This document shows, piece after piece, positions 7,570 through 16,316 of a DNA stretch of 64,000 bases. Location: assembly GCA_002501205.1 (NCBI GenBank), contig DLRW01000087.1:1-64000 (forward strand), written 5' to 3'. Both the position numbers and the translations under genes were made by a program. The notes beneath the pieces are model-generated. The model had not been told where the DNA came from. It worked only from the letters and a program-made list of their open reading frames with translations, and did no database searches. Origin of the DNA: Flavobacteriales bacterium UBA7878 (lineage in GTDB: Bacteria > Bacteroidota > Bacteroidia > Flavobacteriales > Schleiferiaceae). Numbering within the stretch: the first letter of the stretch is position 1; every line of letters begins with the position of its first letter.

Positions 7570-10500
7570 ATGATAGACAAAATCATTTCCTTTTCCATAA
7601 GGAATAAATTTATTGTGGGCCTGCTCACGTTGGCCCTCATAGGAGTGGGTATCTACTCCATGTCCACGGTTAACCTAGGTTCGGTGCCGGATATCACCAA
7701 CAACCAGGTACAGGTAATGACCGTATCCGAAAACCTGGCTACCGAAGATATCGAGCAGTTTGTCACTTATCCGGTGGAACTGGCCATGGGAAATCTTCCC
7801 GGAGTGGAAGAAATCCGTTCCGTTTCAAGGTTTGGCCTGTCGGTCGTCACCATCGTTTTTGAAGACGATATGGGTACTTATCTGCCCCGCCAACTGGTAC
7901 AGGAAAAACTGAATGAATTACAGGAGACCATCCCCGAAAAGTTTGGCGACCCAACTATGGGTCCTATTTCTACAGGCTTGGGCCAGATCTATGAATATAC
8001 CATCCAACCGAAACCGGGTTATGACACTGTCTACAGTCCAATGGAACTGCGAACCATTCAGGATTGGATCGTAAAAAGACAACTCACCTTGCTTAATGGT
8101 GTGGTGGAGGTCAACTCATTTGGTGGTTACATCAAACAATACGAAGTGGCTATTAATCCTGAAAAGCTCAACGCCATGGATGTGAGCATTTCAGAGGTTT
8201 ACGGTGCCCTTGCCCGAAATAACGTAAATACTGGCGGTGCTTACATCGAAAAAAACCGGATGTCCAATTTCATTCGCGGGGAAGGACTGGTGCGCTCTCT
8301 GGACGACATACGGAGTATTGTAATCCGAAACGAAAATGGCATTCCCATCACCATTGATGACGTGGCCGAGAAAGTTCATTTTGGTCACCAGGTGCGCTAC
8401 GGGGCTTTCACCCGTGATGGTAAAGAAGCCGTAGGAGGCATAATAATGATGCTGAGGGGATCCAACCCTAATGCCGTTATCCAAAACGTGAAAGAGCGCA
8501 TGGAGGAAGTAGAAAAATCGCTTCCCGAAGGGCTCACGATTGATGCTTTTATCGACCGTAGCGCACTTATAGGGAGAACCACTGATACGGTAAAGAACAA
8601 CCTGATTGAAGGCGCACTGATCGTAATATTTGCACTGGTAATCCTCCTGGGAAGTTTGCGCGGGGGTCTCATTACGGCCACTACCATTCCGCTTTCTCTG
8701 CTCTTTGCCTTCATTTTGATGAAGCAGTTTAACGTTTGGGCCAACCTGATGAGCCTGGGCGCTATTGACTTCGGGATTATCATTGACGGGGCAGTGATCA
8801 TTATTGAAGGAACAGTTTACGAAATCCAGAAACGTATTCGGTCAGGGAAAATCAAGTTCAACCAGAGTGTAATGGATGAGGTAGCTTATGAGTCCGGCAG
8901 CACAATGATGGGTTCAGCCTTTTTCGGACAGATTATCATCCTGATTGTATTTGCCCCTATTCTTTTCCTCACAGGTGTGGAAGGTAAAATGTTCCAGCCC
9001 ATGGCTTACACCTTTGGGTTTGCCATGATAGGTGCTATAGTCTTGTGCCTCACTTACGTTCCCATGATGTCTGCCCTTTTCATGAAACCCATCCAAAACA
9101 GAAAGAACTGGTTTGGGCGATTTGAACGCTGGCTGGAAAAAATCAGTGATAAAATCATTGGTGGCATTCATGGGGCCTATCTACCCTTACTCAAAAGTGC
9201 ACTCAGGTTTAAAACAATGGTAATTATCGTTGCTGTTGTTCTGCTCGGCATAGCAGGCTATACCTTTTCCCGAATGGGAGGAGAATTTGTGCCCCAACTG
9301 GATGAAGGTGATATCGCCATGCAGGCATTGATAAGGCCGGGAAGTTCGCTCAGTGAATCTACAGAATTATCCTATAAAATTGAAAACCTCTTACTGGAGA
9401 ATTTCCCGGAAATCAAAACGGTAACAGCCCGCATTGGAGTGGCCGACATTCCTACCGACCCTATGCCAATGGATATTGCCGATATGTACCTCATTCTGGA
9501 AAAAGACCGGGATAAGTGGACTACGGCAGAAACGAAGGAAGGGCTTATTGACGAAATCAAGGAACTGCTTGAAGAGCGGTTGACTGGTGTCAACCTTGTG
9601 TTCACACAACCTGTGGAACTTCGATTCAATGAACTACTGGAAGGTGTGCGTGAGGACATTGCTGTCAAGCTCTATGGTGAAGACCTGGATGTACTGGCTA
9701 CCAAAGTGCAGGAAATGGCCGATATTATTGAAACCGTGCCGGGTGCTGGTGATGTAAATCCCGAACGGACTTCGGGTTTGCCTCAAATGACCGTGCGCTA
9801 TAACCGTAAGAAAATGGCGCAATACGGCTTGGACATTGAAAAGGTGAACGAGTATATCAGTTCTGCTTTTGCAGGTGGAAAGGCAGGGGTGATTTTTGAA
9901 GGCGAAAAACGCTTTGATCTGGTCATCCGTTTTGATGAGGCCCACCGCCAGGGTATAGACGACCTGCGCACCCTGTATATCGACCTTGAGAACGGAACAC
10001 AAATTCCCATCAAAGAAATAGCTGACATAAGCTACCAACCAGGCCCGATGCAGATTAGCCGCGACAATACCTACCGTAGGACTTACGTAGGTGTAAATGT
10101 GCGAGGCCGGGATGTGGAGTCGGTAGTGAATGATATACAAGTCAAATTAGATGAACAGCTGAATCTGCCATCTGGCTATTATATTACGTATGGTGGCGAA
10201 TTTGAGAATTTACAGAGTGCCAAAAAACGGCTCACTATTGTAGTGCCCATTGCACTCTTTTTGATATTCGTGCTGCTCTATTTTGCACTAAAGTCATTTT
10301 CGCAATCCATTATGATCTACATGGCCATTCCCCTGGCAGCCATAGGGGGCGTTTTTGCCTTGTGGATGAGAGATATGCCATTTAGTATTTCAGCCGGTGT
10401 TGGATTTATCGTGCTGTTTGGTGTAGCTGTATTGAATGGTTTGGTTCTGATCAACCGCTTCAATTCCCTCAAAGAAGAAGGGGTGACCAGCTTAAAGGAT

Positions 10501-11982
10501 CGAATTTTGACCGGTACCAAAGAAAGGATTCGCCCCATCATGCTTACGGCAACCACGGATATATTCGGTTTCCTGCCTATGGCTTTCTCGGCATCTGCCG
10601 GAGCGGAAGTGCAACGGCCTTTGGCCACCGTAGTAATTGGCGGTATGCTGTCGGCTACACTTCTTACGCTGGTTGTACTGCCTGTACTCTATACCTTCGT
10701 TGAGAAACGCAGGGAAAAGAAAATCGGAAACCAGGGGCATAAAACAGCTCTGAACACCATCGTTCTACTTATTGGTTTAGGTAGTTTTCTCGGGTTTTCC
10801 CAATCTGCAAAGGCGCAAGGAATAAACCCGGATACCTTGCAAAGCATTTCCCTTAAAGATGCCCAAAATCGGGCTGTTGAGTATTTCCCTCAGATCAAGG
10901 CCAAAAGGCTTCAAATAGAAAGCGAAGCAGCGCTGAAGAAAACAGCCTGGGACTTTGGGAACACCCAAATTTTCACGGGAGCGGAAGAAGCAAGCAGCAA
11001 TACTGATGGAGTTTATACGCGGATAGGGGTTCAACAACAAAATATTGATGTTTTTGGAATTGCTCCACGACTGCGCTTGCAAAAGGAACGGGTAGCCCTT
11101 GCCGAAAGCGCTCTCGACCTGTCATTAACAGAGCTTAAACGAGAAGTGAAGTTGGCCTGGGGCCAGGTTTACACCGCTAAAAACACCTACCAGGTGTACA
11201 ACCGTTTGGATTCGCTCTTTACCGATATAGAACGAGCGGCAGATGTGAGATTGGAAGTAGAAGAAACTTCTAAACTGGCCTATTTGGCCACTAAAAACCA
11301 GGCCAATGAAGTGCGCATCCAAAAGGAACAGGCCTATCGCGATTACCTGGGCGCTTTGCAGCGGCTCAACTTATGGCTGGTCAGCGATACCCTTTATACA
11401 GTACCGGATGTGCCCAGTGAGCAATTGACCGGAATCCTTAATTATGACTTGGATTCCCTAAGTACTCACCCTTTGCTTAATGTGTATCAACAGCAAATAA
11501 AAGTGGCCGATGCTCGAATAAAGGAAAGAAGATCGGAGTTTTTGCCCAAGTTACAAGGACAGTATGGCTGGCAAGAAGTTGGGGGGCAAACCGGGTTTTA
11601 CACCTACCAAATAGGCATACAAATCCCCTTGTTTTTTGGGCCCGAGCTGGGCCGTACGCAAGAGGCTAAAATCCAGCGCGAAATTGCCACGGAAAATCTC
11701 AGGCAAAATCAGCTACAACTCAATGCCGAGTACCAATCCATGCGGGAAGAATACCTGAAATGGCGTAACTCATGGATTTACTATCGAGACCAGGCATTGC
11801 CGCTGGCACGCGAGCAAAGACAAGGTTCGATAACGGCTTACCGAGAAGGCGCAATAGACTATGTAAGTTTTTTGCAAAACATAAGGGACGCTATCCGCAT
11901 AGAAGTGGATTCATGGAATGCCCTGGGCAATTACCTGGACAGCCGCTATGAACTCGAATACTATTTACAAACAACAAACTAA
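7570..11982 (+). CDS. czcA: CzcA-type heavy-metal RND transporter fused to a TolC-like outer-membrane factor
   Basis: Residues 1 to about 1045 form a full RND proton/metal antiporter of the inner membrane. The fourth helix has DFGIIIDGAVIIIEG (D400 to about E412), the signature of Zn/Co/Cd or Ni exporters rather than of copper CusA. After a basic linker comes a second hydrophobic leader near residues 1056-1078 ending in SAKAQ, which looks like a signal-peptidase I site. The last 390 residues or so are a TolC/CzcC-like outer-membrane factor with long coiled-coil helices. CzcA-TolC fusions of about 1450 residues are known in Bacteroidota. The internal leader suggests that the chain is cut after export (inference). 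The adaptor gene follows directly. Confidence 0.92.
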   Translation: MIDKIISFSIRNKFIVGLLTLALIGVGIYSMSTVNLGSVPDITNNQVQVMTVSENLATEDIEQFVTYPVELAMGNLPGVEEIRSVSRFGLSVVTIVFEDDMGTYLPRQLVQEKLNELQETIPEKFGDPTMGPISTGLGQIYEYTIQPKPGYDTVYSPMELRTIQDWIVKRQLTLLNGVVEVNSFGGYIKQYEVAINPEKLNAMDVSISEVYGALARNNVNTGGAYIEKNRMSNFIRGEGLVRSLDDIRSIVIRNENGIPITIDDVAEKVHFGHQVRYGAFTRDGKEAVGGIIMMLRGSNPNAVIQNVKERMEEVEKSLPEGLTIDAFIDRSALIGRTTDTVKNNLIEGALIVIFALVILLGSLRGGLITATTIPLSLLFAFILMKQFNVWANLMSLGAIDFGIIIDGAVIIIEGTVYEIQKRIRSGKIKFNQSVMDEVAYESGSTMMGSAFFGQIIILIVFAPILFLTGVEGKMFQPMAYTFGFAMIGAIVLCLTYVPMMSALFMKPIQNRKNWFGRFERWLEKISDKIIGGIHGAYLPLLKSALRFKTMVIIVAVVLLGIAGYTFSRMGGEFVPQLDEGDIAMQALIRPGSSLSESTELSYKIENLLLENFPEIKTVTARIGVADIPTDPMPMDIADMYLILEKDRDKWTTAETKEGLIDEIKELLEERLTGVNLVFTQPVELRFNELLEGVREDIAVKLYGEDLDVLATKVQEMADIIETVPGAGDVNPERTSGLPQMTVRYNRKKMAQYGLDIEKVNEYISSAFAGGKAGVIFEGEKRFDLVIRFDEAHRQGIDDLRTLYIDLENGTQIPIKEIADISYQPGPMQISRDNTYRRTYVGVNVRGRDVESVVNDIQVKLDEQLNLPSGYYITYGGEFENLQSAKKRLTIVVPIALFLIFVLLYFALKSFSQSIMIYMAIPLAAIGGVFALWMRDMPFSISAGVGFIVLFGVAVLNGLVLINRFNSLKEEGVTSLKDRILTGTKERIRPIMLTATTDIFGFLPMAFSASAGAEVQRPLATVVIGGMLSATLLTLVVLPVLYTFVEKRREKKIGNQGHKTALNTIVLLIGLGSFLGFSQSAKAQGINPDTLQSISLKDAQNRAVEYFPQIKAKRLQIESEAALKKTAWDFGNTQIFTGAEEASSNTDGVYTRIGVQQQNIDVFGIAPRLRLQKERVALAESALDLSLTELKREVKLAWGQVYTAKNTYQVYNRLDSLFTDIERAADVRLEVEETSKLAYLATKNQANEVRIQKEQAYRDYLGALQRLNLWLVSDTLYTVPDVPSEQLTGILNYDLDSLSTHPLLNVYQQQIKVADARIKERRSEFLPKLQGQYGWQEVGGQTGFYTYQIGIQIPLFFGPELGRTQEAKIQREIATENLRQNQLQLNAEYQSMREEYLKWRNSWIYYRDQALPLAREQRQGSITAYREGAIDYVSFLQNIRDAIRIEVDSWNALGNYLDSRYELEYYLQTTN

Positions 11983-12009
11983 AACCGGTAACGGATAAAA
12001 ATAAACGAC

Positions 12010-13281
12010 ATGAAAAATCAGATCATAAAATTATTTGCACTGCTATTTATAGCAGGTTTTGTTTCGGCCTGTGGCAACGAAACCGATGGCGATGGGCATA
12101 ATCACGAGGAAGGTGAGCAGCACGAATCGCACGAAGGCCACGGTGAAGAAGACGGCCATGAGGGGCATGGCGATGAAGAAGGCGGGCACGAAGGCCACGG
12201 GGATGAAGGCATGGGCGAAGTTCATTTGTCCAACTTAAAATTTAAGAGCCTGGGGATGAAAGTGGACACTATGCCCACTCGCCCCATATCGGGCGTGGTA
12301 GAAGCCAATGGCCAGTTGGAAGTGCCACCACAACACGAGGCCACCGTTACAGCGATAGTTGGAGGCAATATCACTTCCATCAAAGTGATAGAAGGGGATA
12401 AGGTCAGTAAAGGCCAGGTGCTGGCATACCTGTCTCACCCTGATCTAACCGAGATTCAAACCAAGTACATCACGGCCTACAACCGCAGTGAATACCTTGA
12501 GCAGGAATACAACCGGCAAAAGAAGCTGTACGAAGAAGAAGTAGGTTCCGGCAAAACCTTTCAGGAGACCAAGTCTGACTATCAATCCATGAAAGGAGAA
12601 GTAAAGGGCTACGAAGCCCAACTGCGCCAGTTGAACCTGAAGGTAGAGAAAATCAGGAATGGTGATGTATATGAGCAGGTGCCGGTGGTAAGCCCCATAG
12701 ATGGCTACATTGAAAAAGTGTTGATCCAGTTAGGTCAGTACATTCAGCCGCAAACGGGAATGTTCAAAATTGTCAATACCCAGCACATCCACGCAGATTT
12801 AATGGTATTCGAAAAAGATGTATACAAAGTGAAAGAAGGGCAGAAAGTTTCTTTTACTGTGGAGTCCGTGCCCGGTTCACGCCTTACAGCCGAAATTTAT
12901 TCGGTAGGGAAACAATTTGAACAAAACCCCAAAGCGGTTCACGTCCACGCAGAAATTGAGCAAAAGAAGGAATTCCTGATACCAGGGATGTACATCAACG
13001 GAAAAATCCACACGGAGAATAAAGCTGTAAACGCCCTGCCGGAAAGTGCCATTATCGAGGAAGAAGGTAAACCCTATATCTTCATAGCTGAACAGCACAA
13101 TGAGGATGGTGAGACGGAGTGGGCATTTAAACCCGTGGAAATACGAACTGGTGTTATTGATGAAGGTTGGGTGGAAATAAACCTGCTGGAACCACTTCCC
13201 AAAGGAACTAAAGTAGCCTGGAACAATGCCTACTACCTTATCTCAGAGATGAAGAAAAGTCAGACATCGCATAGTCATTAA
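12010..13281 (+). CDS. czcB: RND efflux periplasmic adaptor lipoprotein (CzcB/CusB family)
   Basis: This is a membrane fusion protein that joins the RND pump to the outer-membrane channel in the periplasm. It has a lipoprotein leader ending FVSAC (lipid-modified Cys21), then about 50 residues made almost only of His, Gly, Glu and Asp, a metal-scavenging segment. The lipoyl/barrel-sandwich half (ATVTAIVGGNITSIKV), a helical hairpin (about 155-215), the second lipoyl half (VVSPIDGYIEKVL) and the beta-barrel follow. The 423 residues are of usual length. The gene starts 27 bases after the pump gene and is followed at once by a cation transporter gene, so it lies inside the operon driven from 6901. 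Confidence 0.93.
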   Translation: MKNQIIKLFALLFIAGFVSACGNETDGDGHNHEEGEQHESHEGHGEEDGHEGHGDEEGGHEGHGDEGMGEVHLSNLKFKSLGMKVDTMPTRPISGVVEANGQLEVPPQHEATVTAIVGGNITSIKVIEGDKVSKGQVLAYLSHPDLTEIQTKYITAYNRSEYLEQEYNRQKKLYEEEVGSGKTFQETKSDYQSMKGEVKGYEAQLRQLNLKVEKIRNGDVYEQVPVVSPIDGYIEKVLIQLGQYIQPQTGMFKIVNTQHIHADLMVFEKDVYKVKEGQKVSFTVESVPGSRLTAEIYSVGKQFEQNPKAVHVHAEIEQKKEFLIPGMYINGKIHTENKAVNALPESAIIEEEGKPYIFIAEQHNEDGETEWAFKPVEIRTGVIDEGWVEINLLEPLPKGTKVAWNNAYYLISEMKKSQTSHSH

Positions 13282-13282
13282 A

Positions 13283-14077
13283 ATGAAAAAATCCACTTTC
13301 ATAATTTCAAAAATGGACTGTCCCTCAGAAGAACAGATGATCCGTATGAAGCTGGAACCTTATAATGAAGTAAAGCAGCTTTCATTTGATATCCCCAATC
13401 GCAAACTGGAAGTATATCACACAAACGAAGTGGATAAGATCCATCAGGCCATTAGTGAACTTAAGCTCAGTGACCACTTGGAAAGTACGGAAGATGAAGC
13501 TGAGTTGCCGTTGGCTACTGACGACTCCCAACAGCGAAAAATACTTTGGTGGGTGCTGGCTATCAATTTCAGCTTATTTGTAATAGAAATGACTACCGGA
13601 TGGATTTCCAGTTCTATGGGCTTAATAGCCGATTCTCTGGATATGCTGGCAGATTCCATCGTTTACGGTCTGAGCCTATTTGCTGTAGGTGCTGCCATGT
13701 CTCGTAAGAAAAAAGTAGCTAAAATCAGTGGCTATTTTCAGATGGGACTGGCACTATTAGGCTTTTCAGAAGTATTGCGCAGGTTTTTCAGCGAAAGCGG
13801 AACGCCCCTGTTTCAGTGGATGATCATCATATCAGTACTGGCACTCATAGGCAATCTGGTTTCGCTTTGGCTGATCAATAAAGCTAAGAGCGATGAAGCT
13901 CACATGCAGGCCAGTGCCATATTTACTTCCAACGACATTATTGTTAATGGCGGAGTGATCCTGGCCGGTGTTATGGTTTATTTTCTAAACAGCAAATGGC
14001 CGGACCTGTTAATTGGTGGAATCGTGTTCGCCTTTGTGATGCGGGGGGCTATTCGCATTTTGAAACTTTCTAAATAG
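13283..14077 (+). CDS. CDF-like cation transporter with an N-terminal HMA-like domain
   Basis: Residues 1-70 look like a degenerate heavy-metal-associated fold with a single motif KMDCPSEEQM in place of CxxC. After a charged linker come five or so membrane helices. One carries GLIADSLDMLADSIVYGL, the D-x3-D pattern of the cation diffusion facilitator metal site. The second metal-site helix is less clear and the usual cytosolic C-terminal domain is absent, so this is a short variant. It probably exports zinc, cobalt or cadmium from the cytosol to the periplasm, where CzcCBA would take over (inference). It starts two bases after the czcB stop. Confidence 0.8.
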   Translation: MKKSTFIISKMDCPSEEQMIRMKLEPYNEVKQLSFDIPNRKLEVYHTNEVDKIHQAISELKLSDHLESTEDEAELPLATDDSQQRKILWWVLAINFSLFVIEMTTGWISSSMGLIADSLDMLADSIVYGLSLFAVGAAMSRKKKVAKISGYFQMGLALLGFSEVLRRFFSESGTPLFQWMIIISVLALIGNLVSLWLINKAKSDEAHMQASAIFTSNDIIVNGGVILAGVMVYFLNSKWPDLLIGGIVFAFVMRGAIRILKLSK

Positions 14078-14084
14078 TAACGAC

Positions 14085-14438
14085 ATGATACAGATAGAAG
14101 AAAATATAGACAAAATTTACATAGTTGCTACAGGCAAACTTGATGATACCGATTACGATAAAATGTTACCACTACTGTGGCAGAAAATTGAGCAGCACGA
14201 ACAAATTAGCTGGTACTTTGAGATGCAGGATTTTGAAGGCTGGTCAGCAAGCGCTCTTTGGCGCGATGCGAAGTTTGATCTTAAAAATAAGGAGCATCTT
14301 AAAAAAGTAGCCATTGTTGGCCAAAAGAAGTGGCACGAACTCATGACAGATATCATGAAACCTTTTACCGATGCAGACATCCGGTATTTTGATGAGGAAG
14401 AAGCTGAGGAGGCGAGGGAGTGGATTAATAGCAAGTAA
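14085..14438 (+). CDS. SpoIIAA-like (STAS/SEC14 type) protein
   Basis: The 117 residues match the SpoIIAA-like family: a beta strand with KIYIVATGKL, the conserved KMLPLLWQKI helix, then FEMQDFEGWSASALW and KKVAIVGQKKWHE, and an acidic EEAEEAREWI helix at the end. These proteins are small soluble alpha/beta folds of unknown biochemical role; in other contexts STAS folds regulate transporters or bind lipids. The gene sits between two cation transporter genes with gaps of seven and six bases, so a regulatory or accessory role in metal export is reasonable (inference). Confidence 0.8.
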   Translation: MIQIEENIDKIYIVATGKLDDTDYDKMLPLLWQKIEQHEQISWYFEMQDFEGWSASALWRDAKFDLKNKEHLKKVAIVGQKKWHELMTDIMKPFTDADIRYFDEEEAEEAREWINSK

Positions 14439-14444
14439 CTTCTT

Positions 14445-15068
14445 ATGGAAAAGGAAAGAGGAAAATATCTTAGAAAGGCCCGTAAAGTACAGGTTTACAA
14501 TGTCATTTACGACACCATTGAAGTAGTTGTATCTCTCATTGCAGGTTTCTCTTCCGGCAGTGCAGCTTTGATCGGTTGGGGCCTCGATAGCATAATTGAA
14601 GTAGTGTCGGCAAGTACCTTGTGGTGGCGGCTTAATGGTGAAGTGAAAGGCATCAGTGAAAAGCGCGTTCGAAAAAGGGAAAGAGCCACTCTCTATGTTA
14701 TCGCCATTTCATTTTTACTGGTAAGCGCCTTTATTACCTATGATTCTATTTCAAAGCTGATAGCTCAAAACCCTCCTTCCTGGAGTACAGCCGGAATTGT
14801 AATACTCGTGATTTCTCTCGTGGTAAATCCGATCCTGATTTGGTACAAATACCGCTATGGCAAAAAGCTGGACAGCAAGGAGCTAATTGCAGATTCCAAG
14901 GATACCTTTGTATGCCTTTATCAGACCATTGCAGTCTTAGGGGGTCTGCTTGCTGTTCGTTATCTGGATTGGTGGTGGGCCGATCCTGTTGCAGCATTTC
15001 TGATCGTGCCCTATGCTCTTAAAGAGGGTTGGGAAGCTTTTCAGAACGGAAGAAAGATTGATGTTTAG
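14445..15068 (+). CDS. CDF-like / TMEM163-type cation transporter
   Basis: This is a 207-residue inner-membrane protein with about six hydrophobic segments. The motif GWGLDSIIEV in the second segment and LIADSKDTF plus WWADPVAA in the later ones are the metal-site pattern of the small TMEM163/CDF branch, which lacks the long cytosolic C-terminal domain. It is predicted to export zinc or a similar divalent ion. It is the second exporter of this class in the operon and differs clearly from the one at 13283, so the two probably differ in metal or affinity (inference). It lies six bases behind the SpoIIAA-like gene. Confidence 0.8.
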   Translation: MEKERGKYLRKARKVQVYNVIYDTIEVVVSLIAGFSSGSAALIGWGLDSIIEVVSASTLWWRLNGEVKGISEKRVRKRERATLYVIAISFLLVSAFITYDSISKLIAQNPPSWSTAGIVILVISLVVNPILIWYKYRYGKKLDSKELIADSKDTFVCLYQTIAVLGGLLAVRYLDWWWADPVAAFLIVPYALKEGWEAFQNGRKIDV

Positions 15069-15100
15069 GTTTGTTCTATGATGTAGCTAAAGCAAACAAT

Positions 15101-15466
15101 ATGAAATTCAACACTATTAAGCCTTCCAGGTTGCAGCCATACTTCGAGCAGGAGCTTAGAGTATATCGGGCAGCTCTGGAAAAGGATCAATTTAGAATTG
15201 CCTGGAGACATCTTGAAAGGGCACATATAATCGGCCAGTCTTGCCCCTGGGAACACAGCTATTTGCATTGGAAGATGCTTCTCTTTGGTATCAGAATTAA
15301 AAGTGCCAAAGAGGTGATCGGTCAAATACCACGGTTACTGGTAGGTGGGGTAAAGTCTTTTGTTGGGAAAATTCCTGTAGGTAATACAGGAGGAGCCAAG
15401 GTTCCACCTCTAAAATCAATGGAAATACCTCCGGATATTCAACAATTAATTAACAGTGTGAAATGA
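15101..15466 (+). CDS. DUF3703 family protein
   Basis: This is a small cytosolic protein of unknown role. The conserved block is LEKDQFRIAWRHLERAHIIGQ followed by H-x3-H (HSYLHWKML), the DUF3703 pattern of histidines that could bind metal. The ATG at 15101 is preferred because it gives 121 residues, the usual family size; an in-frame TTG at 15071 would add ten residues. The stop overlaps the ATG of the YnfA gene by four bases. DUF3703 genes often travel with metal and arsenic resistance genes, in line with the context here. Confidence 0.82.
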   Translation: MKFNTIKPSRLQPYFEQELRVYRAALEKDQFRIAWRHLERAHIIGQSCPWEHSYLHWKMLLFGIRIKSAKEVIGQIPRLLVGGVKSFVGKIPVGNTGGAKVPPLKSMEIPPDIQQLINSVK

Positions 15467-15798
15467 TTACTATCCTTAAATCAATGGTTCTGTTTGTATT
15501 AGCCGGCTTATTCGAAATCGGAGGCGGTTATATGGTTTGGCTCAGCTTAAGGGAAGGTAGGCCCTGGTGGATTGGCGTTTTGGGTGGTCTTATTTTAATA
15601 GGCTATGGAGTGGTGGCCACCTTTCAACCGGCAAATTTTGGCCGGGTGTATGCAGCCTATGGCGGCATTTTCATTGTGATGGCTATTATCTGGGGCTGGA
15701 AGGTGGATGGAGTTGTGCCGGATAAGTATGACCTTATCGGTGGCACTGTTGCATTGCTTGGTGTACTGATTATTATGTATGCTCCAAGATCAACGTAG
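15463..15798 (+). CDS. YnfA / UPF0060 family membrane protein
   Basis: This is a 111-residue membrane protein with four hydrophobic helices, the usual layout of UPF0060. Clear motifs are LFEIGGGYMVW in the first helix, GYGVVATFQPANFGRVYAAYGG between the second and third, and WGWKVDGVVPDKYDLIGG before the last. The family is related to small multidrug-type transporters and is frequent in metal resistance clusters, but its substrate is not established. The start overlaps the DUF3703 stop (ATGA). It is the last gene of the efflux operon; no clear terminator hairpin follows before the ArsR promoter. Confidence 0.9.
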   Translation: MITILKSMVLFVLAGLFEIGGGYMVWLSLREGRPWWIGVLGGLILIGYGVVATFQPANFGRVYAAYGGIFIVMAIIWGWKVDGVVPDKYDLIGGTVALLGVLIIMYAPRST

Positions 15799-15869
15799 TA
15801 CATCCTTATCTCATTCCGTGTAATGTACAAGAGCGCAATTAAGCTTTTGGCGAAAAATATTTTCTACTA

Positions 15870-15892
15870 CATTTAATCATTTGCTTAAATGA
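15870..15892. promoter_or_regulatory. Probable ArsR-type operator
   Basis: Two nested inverted repeats overlap here: CATTTAA / TTAAATG (15870-15891, 8-base spacer) and TCATTT-GCTT-AAATGA (15877-15892). The size and AT-rich symmetry fit an ArsR/SmtB operator. It covers the -33 element of the promoter of the arsR gene, so bound repressor would block RNA polymerase until metal releases it (inference). Confidence 0.6.
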
Positions 15893-15911
15893 CAACAGTA
15901 ATGTACCTTTG
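15880..15911 (+). promoter_or_regulatory. Promoter of the mercury-type operon
   Basis: TTTG at 15880-15883, a 20-base spacer and TACCTTTG at 15904-15911 match the Bacteroidota -33/-7 consensus. The ATG of the regulator gene lies 18 bases downstream. Confidence 0.65.
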
Positions 15912-15929
15912 TGGTCAAAGTGAAGCAGA

Positions 15930-16316
15930 ATGTCAAAAGCAGATCCCATAAATTGCATACGTGCCGAGGCAGACCAGGCGCAAATTGTAAGAGGAAGGTC
16001 CGAATTGGAAAATCTCCAGCCTCAGGTAAATCAGTTAGCCTCTGTGCTTGCTTTGGCAGGAAATGAAGTGCGCCTGAAGATGCTTTACCTCCTCTTTTTA
16101 GAACGAGAACTTTGTCCCTGCGACTTAGCCGACATCCTACAAATGAGCGTTCCGGCTGTTTCGCAGCACCTGCGGAAAATGCGAGACGGACGGATTATTA
16201 TTTCAAGAAAAGAAGGCAAGACCATCTTCTATTCGCTGGAAAATGAAGCATTAAAAGATTTGAAACCAATGCTGGAAAATCTTCGGGTTCCATCCATAAA
16301 AGAAGCTACACAATGA
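15930..16316 (+). CDS. ArsR/SmtB-family metal-responsive repressor
   Basis: This is a winged-helix DNA-binding repressor expected to control the mercury-type operon. The 128 residues hold a canonical ArsR fold: RLKMLYLLF, then ELCPCDLADIL with a C62-x-C64 pair at the start of the alpha-3 metal site, then the recognition helix VSQHLRKMRDG and the wing KEGKTIFYSL. An extra cysteine (NCIRAEAD, near residue 9) lies in the N-terminal extension, as in CadC/CmtR-like sensors for soft metals such as Hg, Cd or Pb. A palindromic operator overlaps its own promoter, so autoregulation is likely. Its stop overlaps the MerTP start by four bases. Confidence 0.88.
   Translation: MSKADPINCIRAEADQAQIVRGRSELENLQPQVNQLASVLALAGNEVRLKMLYLLFLERELCPCDLADILQMSVPAVSQHLRKMRDGRIIISRKEGKTIFYSLENEALKDLKPMLENLRVPSIKEATQ

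Noticed and set aside
9634..10140. 168-codon minus-strand frame inside the RND transporter gene
   Set aside because: Antisense shadow of a strongly conserved coding region; no start signal or homologue is recognised.
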